This document shows, piece after piece, positions 46,501 through 55,500 of a stretch of DNA of 64,000 bases. The position numbers were made by a program, and so were the translations under genes. Within the stretch, counting starts at the first letter, position 1; every line of letters begins with the position of its first letter. Origin of the DNA: Aspidapion aeneum (Eukaryota; Arthropoda; Insecta; Coleoptera; Brentidae); assembly GCA_963576565.1 (NCBI GenBank), contig OY755039.1, positions 140,305,369-140,369,368 of the forward strand. Reading direction: 5' to 3'. Under the pieces are notes generated by a model. That model was not told the DNA's origin, did not search any database, and worked only from the letters and a program-made list of their open reading frames with translations.

Positions 46501-49500
46501 TGCTTGAAAAAGGTTCTGCCAACTAGGTGGTAATTGCAAACTTGCAAATATGTGGAAAATCGAGTTCAGCTAGAAAAAGTTTAGTTTTCACAGAAAACAG
46601 TATATTATGTTTTATCGAATATTTACAAAAAATAAAGTAAAAAATAGGCGTAAATTTTAGTACCCATGAATGTAAAAATGAAACAGGTTTTCGTGGCTAA
46701 TCGGGTAAAAAGAAGTTTTTGTTTCATTGTTTCTCTCATATTTTTCCGTGGGTAGGTCGAAAGGTTGTCCTCACGGAGGTTTTGTCTCTTGAGACTTCCT
46801 GTTTAGCAAAAAATCTACTCTTCTAGCGGCGCTGTGGGCAGGTGCCCTATCATGGTGCCATTCGAGCTTTAAAGTAGTAAAATATGCGAAATATTGTTTA
46901 AAACTTTTGCAATGCCTTCTTTAAAATTTTGAGGTTTTATAACTTTTTCCCACGGTTTTATCATAGTTCCTATCAGCCTTCCAAAGCTCAGCTCTCTAGC
47001 ATTTCTGACAATGGGCAATTTCACTTTTATATAACTTTCCATTTATAGGGAAGCGAACTAAATTAAAATTTTGGTGTTTTTAAATTTTTTCCTATAGTTT
47101 TATCATAGTTTCCATCAGTCTTCCACAGCTCAGCTCTCTAGCGTTCCTGGAAGTGGGCAATGTCAATTTTACATAACTTTACATTTTAGAGAAGGAAAGT
47201 AAATTAAAATTTTAATTTTTTTCTATAGTTTTATAATAGTTCCTAACGGCCTTTCAAAGCTCAGCTCTCTAGCGTTTCTGGAAAAGGGAAGTGTTACTTT
47301 TACATAACTTTAAATTTATAGGGGAGGGAAGTAAATTAAAGTTTGGGGTTTTTTAATTTTTTCCTATAGTTTTATCATAGTTCCTATCAGTCTGGCAAAG
47401 CTAAGCTCTCTAGCGTTTTTGGAAGTGGGCAATGCTATTTTTACATAATTTTACATTTATAGGGGACGAAAGTAAATTAAGTTTTAATTTTTTCCTATAG
47501 TTTTATCATAGTTCCTATCGGCCTTTTTAAGCTCAGCTCTCTAGCGTTTCTGGAAGAGGGAAATGTTACTTTTACATAACTTTACATTTATAGAGGAGGG
47601 AAGTAAATTAAAATTTGGCGTTTTTAAATTTTTTCCAATAGTTTTATTATATCAAGGAAATATTCTCTTGGTGAATAGGAATGCACAAATTATTTTGCTT
47701 CAAAGCAGTTTGCTTTGATCTAAGACAATTTTTTTTACCGTGTTCAATGTTCAATTTTTGTTCAATTTTGGTGAAGTTTTTTTTGTAATGGAATTGTTTT
47801 AATTTGTTGTAATTAGTTTTAATATTTTGTCCATATTTACACTGTAAATCGTTGACTAATAAATGAATTGTTGACTAATAAATGAATTGAATTGAATTGA
47901 AATTGAATATTTCCTATCAGTCTGCCAAAGCTCAGCTCTCTAGCGTTTTTGGAAGTGAGCAATGTTACTTTTACATAAATTTACAGATATAGGAGAGGGG
48001 AGTAAATTAGAATTTTGAGGTTTTTTGATTTTTTCAACGGTTTGGTCATAATTTCTATCAGTCTGCCAAATTTCAGCTTTGTAGTCTGGAAGTACAGTAT
48101 ACATGAGTGAGTGTGGCAATTTCGAGGTTTTTTGAAATTTCGTAACTACTTTACTACCTTATCGAAGTCCATGAAAGTTGGAGAGGTTTTTAACTCCATG
48201 AAGATCTACGACTGTGCAATGTTTGAGTTTTGTAGCTCATTCCGAATTAGAGTTTTAGATTGGTCAAATATAGGGTGACCATATGGGTTTCGCGTAAAAG
48301 GAAGACGTCAGATACAAAAAAGCCGGATTTTCGATAAAAAATCCGGACAAAACGGGTCATTTTAGAAAAAACCGTCCTTAAATGACCAAAAAAAAGTCTC
48401 TTGGGACCGAAAGGCCTGAAAAAAATGACTCAACACACAAGATAAATAAAAAGTTGCAATCTAGAAAAAATCTAACTTTCGGGAAAAATTGCGCTAGACC
48501 GAAGGTTTTTAGAAAAAAAAAATGGCACTGCAAGTGAAAATTAAATAAATGAAGCATTAAAAGCACAAAAAAGTGCCGCTGTAGAAGACAGTTTCTGCAA
48601 AATTAAAAAAAATACTCTGCCAATCTATGGGCACCTAAGCTCACACTAGATACTATAGTTATAGTGTGAGCTAATATAATCAAAAACTGAAATATATTTT
48701 ATTCAACTCCAGACTCAATTACCTTTCGTTTGATACCACACAAGCCATGTTTTGACTTAAACTCTAATTTTTGACATCTACCCCCACCCTTTTTTTAAAA
48801 ATAAACTAAAATTCATTTTTTTTAACTCCAGACTTAATGACCTTTCGTTTGATATCACACACGCCATATTTTCACATAAACTCTAATTTTTGGAATCTAC
48901 CCCCACCCTTTTATTTGGCTTTCGTTTGGTGGATTTCGTTCATTTTTAAATGGGACCATCACGGCCCAAGACCCAACTTAGGTACCAAATTTCATTAAAA
49001 TCGGACAAGCGGTTTTTGAGTTATGCGGGTTGGTCGTTACAGACAGACATACAGACAGACAGACAGACAGCAAAACAAAAAAGTTTCAAAATCATTTGAA
49101 ACGCAAAGATATATAAAAATTTTTGAAATCGGAGCAACTTTTTTTTTTCGAAAAAATTGGGATCACCATAGCTCACACTACTTATAGTAGTAGTGTGAGC
49201 TAATACTGAAGAAGGTGCACAGGTGCAGGCAAAAATTTCGGAAAAATTTTACACTTTTCAGTTTAAATCGCGCTTAAAAGCAATTTGTAGGAAAAAAATT
49301 GCAAAAAAATATTACCGCAGAAAAATGAAGTATCTTATTCAAAAAATGCTGCCGCAACAGAAAATTTTTAAATAAAACAAAAAAAAATGATGAGCAAGTG
49401 AAAAGTTTTTAAAAAATTACATAATTTAAAAAATAAATTGTGCCAAAAATTTGGGGAAAAATGTTACCAAAATGCAAGAGTTTTGGTTAGTTTCAAAAAT

Positions 49501-52500
49501 ATAAGCGCCGCGCCGGAAATTTTTAAGTTACTTGAATAGTTCGTTCCTGAGGCTCCTAATAAATTGTGCTCATTTCGGTTGGGAAAACTAATTTTAATCT
49601 TGGAGTTCTCACTTGGAGATTCCTCCCTCCTAAGGTCTCTTGGATCGCCAAAAAGTCAGATGAAGGAAAAAGCCGGCCGGACATTTTCATTTTGCCCAAA
49701 AAGCCGGACTTGTCCGGATTTATCCGGACGTACGGTCACAGCAGTTGAGCGAACATGGCGGTGCACTGCCATGCCCCCAGATATAGCAGAGAGTTTAAAC
49801 TATGTTGATGTTGTATTAAAGTGACACCGCGTCATCAAAACCTTGATGGGCGGGAAGGGAGTAGAGGGGTACATACAGTGGCACGCACTTCCTTTCATTT
49901 TTTTATTGATATTGATTCCCAAAATGAGGCACTGCACTAATTAGTCATTAGTCAGCTTACTATTTTACTTGCTTTTTATTGATGTCTTCTTCTAAACGAT
50001 TTCATTACAAAGGAACATATATACTATTATCTGGTTGTTACGAACATATTGATTTAGCAGGGCTTTGAAGTTTTCTATTCGTTATTGTTTTGACTGTATG
50101 TCAAACAAATTATGACGGAGCTTTTCACAAAACAAATTACCGTCTTTGCAACTAAAAAATCAATATTTGCGCACATTTTAATATAATTTTGGATCCTCTT
50201 TTATGTTTCGGATCTTTATTTATCAGGTAAGTACCTATTTAATCTCTCCTTTAAAAGGTCGTAGTGTTTTATCCTTCGAACATTAAGCCCCGAGCGGCAC
50301 ACTGCATACTGCATGTACAAAGTGAAACACTAACTTTTTAAGGCTTCTTTACTTAGATTTTGCCGCAGAATTTGGTTTACCATAGCTATGACGCGGTGCC
50401 ACTTAAATAGAACATCAACTATAGTTAATAAGACGGTTTTGTCTCTAATTATATGTAAATAGTGAGAAAACTCTCGCAAGAAGCGCCATCTACCGAGATA
50501 CGAGAGAAACCAGAACAATAGCAGGCGAAAATAAACTGCTATACATATCGATCAATGAAACGATCGAATAAAAAGAAAAAAACTAATCCGTGACCTACGA
50601 CAGCTCTTCTGCCTTTCAGGCCAGATCAACCATTAAACAAGTTTCGTGGCTAATCTGGTAAAAAGGAGTTTTTTGTTTCTCTCATATTTTTCCGTGGGTA
50701 GCTTGAAAGCTTAACCTCACGGTGGTCCAAGATCTAATGGACACCTTATAAGTGTTGACAGTTAACTGTTTCGTCCTTATGGGACTCCTCAGAACACTGC
50801 TTGGTCAATGTGACACTCTTGCGAAGTTAATTAGACGGTTTTGTCTGTAATACTATGTAAATAGTGAGAAAACTCTCGCAAGAAGCGCCATCTACCGAGA
50901 GAAACCAGAAGCGGAATTTTTAAACTAATACCATCGAAGAAATAACTTTATTTCTTCGAAATACTAACAGACGTGAAATTTAGTACCCGTGAATTTAAAA
51001 ATCAAACAAGTTTCGTGGCTAATCGGGTAGCGTATTTACGTTTCCGTGCTCATTTCACGTCGGCGCGGTTTTGAAATAGACACGGAAATGTTACAATATA
51101 TTTGGGTTCAAACACGTGTTGATTTTAAGAGTTTTGATCTCGGAATGAGCACGGATCTGTAAGAGAACATCGCTCATTAAACTATTACAAAAGCGTATTC
51201 AACTGTCAGGTTAAAACGCTAACATAACGAAAGCTAATCAATCAAATCTAACCGAACCGAATCAAAGCAAACTGAATCAATAATTAAAAAAAAAAACTTT
51301 CCTGACTTCCTACCCGGGATTCTATAGAGGATGTGAATCCGAACCGAAACGAACCGAATTGAACCAAACCGAACCGAACCAAAGCAAACTGAACCAACAA
51401 TTAAAAAAAAACTTTCCTGACTTCTTTCCCAGGATCCTAGAGGGTGTGAATAGTGTTGTAGTTTAGTTTGGTTAGGTTAGGTTTGGTTCGGTTTAGTAAG
51501 GATCGGTTCGGTTCGGATTCAGGAACTCAGGAAAGTTTTTTTTTTCAAAAAAATTATTGGTTCAGTTTGCTTGGGTTCGGTTCGCTTAGATTTGATTGAT
51601 TAGCTTTCGTTAGGTTAGGTTTTTGAAACTTTCTATTTTCATGTGGTTAGAAATCAAGTGAAAATCATTTAAATCATTAAAATTTATTAATAACAGAACA
51701 ACATCTGTCGTCGTAGTTGCCGGTGTAAGACAATGAACACTGAACTTTGCAGGTATAGTTAATGGAAGAGTGTTCTTCAAACCTCAAAGAATTTCAAAAT
51801 CTTGAGTAATATTAGTACAAATACTTTTAAACTGCTCCATAATTTTCATATTAACAAACATATAACCTCAAAATCAAACTAATAAACAACGTGAATCCAA
51901 TTTAAGTTTCAAATGTGCACTGATAAGTAAACCCCTGCGCTGCGTAATTCAATACAAATCCGTGCCTTGTTCGAGCCTCGGCGCCTTAAAATCAACACGC
52001 ATTTGTAACCAAATATGTTGCAACATTTCCGTGTCTATTTCAAAACAGCGCTGCCGTGAAATCAGCACGGAAACGCAAATACGCAATCGGGTAACCCCCG
52101 TGAGGTTAAGGTTTGACGCTACCCACGGAAAAATATGAGAGAAACAAAAAACTCATTTTTCACCGATTAGCTACGAAACTTGTTTGATTTTTAAATCCAA
52201 GGGTCTTAAATTTCAAGTTTGTTATTAATTTGTGGTGTTTGTCTTTTAGGTCATCCAAATACCAAACTATACATCTCACACGGAGGCAACATGGGCGTTC
52301 AAGAGTCGGCGTACTGCGGCGTTCCAGTATTGGGTCTCCCCCTGTTCGGAGATCAACAAATGAACATAGTACAACTCGAGTATTTGGGTACCGCCATCAA
52401 GAGGGAACTGATGGAGTTAAATGAGGAGGTTTTATATAGTACTGCGTATGAGCTACTAAACCAACCCAAGTAAGTTAGAAGTACAGGGTTTTCCCGTATA

Positions 52501-55500
52501 TTTTTACACTATATCTAAACATTTGAATAGTTATCATAATATGAAAAAAATTTCATAATTTTTTACGAAGTTTAAGAATATTTGTGTTAGAATGTCAAAA
52601 AGAAATTCTAAATGTCAAAATTTGACAGGTCGATGGTTTTTTTAAGTGGAACACCCTGCATATTACTTTAGAATTTTTGAAAATCTTTTTTTTCTGATTT
52701 CAAAAATAAAAGTTTAAAAAACTTAAATTGGTACTCTTCTTAATCAAGGCAGCCATGAAAAAGAAAATCGCATTGACACAAAAAATTATGCTATTGTTTT
52801 GTCAACTTGTCGAATTTAGTTTTTAATTAGTTTTAGAGCAGTTACAAATGGTTTTTTTCTGAGGAAGAAAAACTGGATATGATTAGATTGTTTTCCTCAA
52901 ATAATTACTAGTATTATATTCAGTTCCCGGCAGAAGAAAACCAATCTACTTCGGAATGAGCTACGAAACTCAAGCTTTGCAGAGTTGTAGATTTTTATAG
53001 TGTGAACAATTTCTCCAAATTTCATGGACTTCCATAAAGTAGTTAAAAAAATTTAAAAAACCTCAAAATTACTACTTACAATTAATGTCCACTTCCAGAA
53101 AAGATAGAAAGCTGGGATTTAGCAAACTGACAGAAATTATCCTCTCCATCCTTCTATTTTTCACCTTCTATTTATTAGCAAATAAGGAATTAACGCAATA
53201 GTTATGTAGGTACAATATATAGAAAGGTAAGCATGACAAATAAATTTAAAAAAATACCAAAATCAAACGATTGCAAAAAAATTAATCCCACTCCCCCTCT
53301 CATTTCCAGTATGACTCCGTTCCCCTCTATGGTTAAAAAACAGTAATAAATACTGCAAAATATAAACAATTAAAAGAGAAAGCGGTAATTTCAAATATTT
53401 ATAATATGTAACTACAGTAAAGAAAATAATAAAAAATAGCCGCCATCCTCCGTCTAGTTTCCATTATTATATTTAATAAGTCGAAAATGGTTATTAACAG
53501 AAAACTACTCAGGTATAATTGGTCTTAACTATAAGTAAAAGCCGCACGCAAAGCCACCGACAATCTGTTACTTTTATTCGCTTGTCAGACGTAGAGCGTA
53601 AGGGCTTGCTTAAAGCGAGGTAACTATAGTACAGAAAAATCCTAATACTTTATAACAAATAAAAGTTTTAAAGTTTACATGCCTACCAGGGATAGCATTG
53701 CAATATAAGAATTATATTAATGAACAAATTGATAAAAATAGAAATTTATTCATTTCAAAAGCAAAATTTAAAAAAGGTGAAAGCTATCGAAATAAGGCAT
53801 CGCAATAGTTTTGAACCATTTTTCGCACATTTTACTACTTTTAAACTCAAATATTATCGAAATCTTTAAAAAAAGGAGTGAAATCATAACAAAAAGATTT
53901 TTTTGTCTTTTAGTGATGTCATCCGTTATGCTTCCCTCGATTCCCATTCTTTCTTTTATGATCTCATTTCTTATATCTCATTAGTAATAGCAAAGTTTTA
54001 AAAAACATTTTCAAACTAGTAAAAACATTTAATTTTGAAATTTGTATTTGAGAACTTATATAATTTACTTTTACCTCAATTCTTTTTACGGAATACCATT
54101 TGCGTTTTTTTTTACATGAAATGTTTTTGTTATGATTAAAAATCTCTTAACACGCTTAACACCAAAAGCGACTAGGTCTTATGAATAGCTGTACATGCGT
54201 ACTGAAACCATTTTTTTAAATTAAAGTAGTTCCTTGTACAATATCTTTTGAATAGGGTGTTTGACAGTAGTAAAAAATAAATATATATTTATTTTTATCT
54301 ATCTTAGGTCTTGGGAATGCTAAAAACAAACTTTTTTGTTTAATCTTTTCTCAAATTCATAGTTCTTTTAATTAAATAAATTAATTGAACTAAAAGAATT
54401 AGCCACGTGATTCAAAACAGGCGGTATACCAATCAGCTGCGAGTGACGTCACAAAACAGTAAACGCCTCGAACGATCCTATTTTCTGTGTTATGTTTTTA
54501 TGGATGGTAATGTTTGTTTTGGTTAAAAGTGCGAATTATCGTCCTAAATTAGATTTTATTTTCTGTTTTGCTTATAAAAAACATTTTCAATGGAAAACGG
54601 ATTCTCTAAAGCCGATAGCTCCAACTTCGTTTATGGCTTCTTTGCCAACAACAGTGATTTTTGTTCTGCGGAATTTAGAAACGTTAAAATGTTGATGTAA
54701 GTATTCGATGAGTTGTTTTGTAAATAACTGAGTTTTTTACGATCTTCTTCACCTACTTTTACTCATTTAGATTTTGAGGTTAGGTTATATGTTTTGCTTT
54801 TTTGTTTATTATGCATCTTACAATAGATTCAATTAAATACCCAATCATTATTATTTTAAGCATTAAGAAACAATCAAAAATTGCAGGACAGGTACGCAAA
54901 AAGTATACAATGACCAGCAATACTGCCTAGTCTTGCATATGCACTGCTCAGTCCTACATTTGGCCTGCATGTGCACTGCCTAATCCTGCATTTAGAGGCA
55001 CTCCCTAGTTCTGCCTAATAACTGCCTAGCACCGCCTAAAAATTTGTACACTTTTCTGCCTATTATAGTTATTCACCCCTTGTAGTAAACATAACCTCAA
55101 AAATTTCATCGTCATTTACGAAATAGTTATATATATTATAGACAACGTGAGAAAAATTAATAGAATCAATTTAGTTATACTCACATCAAAGTGATCTTCA
55201 CAAATGTAAAGTGAAGATGTATTAGATAAGGCCTTTGGGTCTCTTCGAGCAAGTTCTAGCCACTTTTTCTGTTCTTTTACAGCTGTAGGCACATGATTAA
55301 ATAGTTTTTCAGGTGTTTTTATGCTAGTATTCGAACACTGAGACACTACACACCACTTATAGGAAATTTTTTACATAAAAAACAGTAAAAACACAGACCA
55401 AAAACAAATAAACACTTGAATGCCGTGTATCTGTCCGCGAGTTTACTGCGCTGTGACGTCATTGCAACGCCATGCTAGAAATGAGCGTTTTAGCGGCAAA

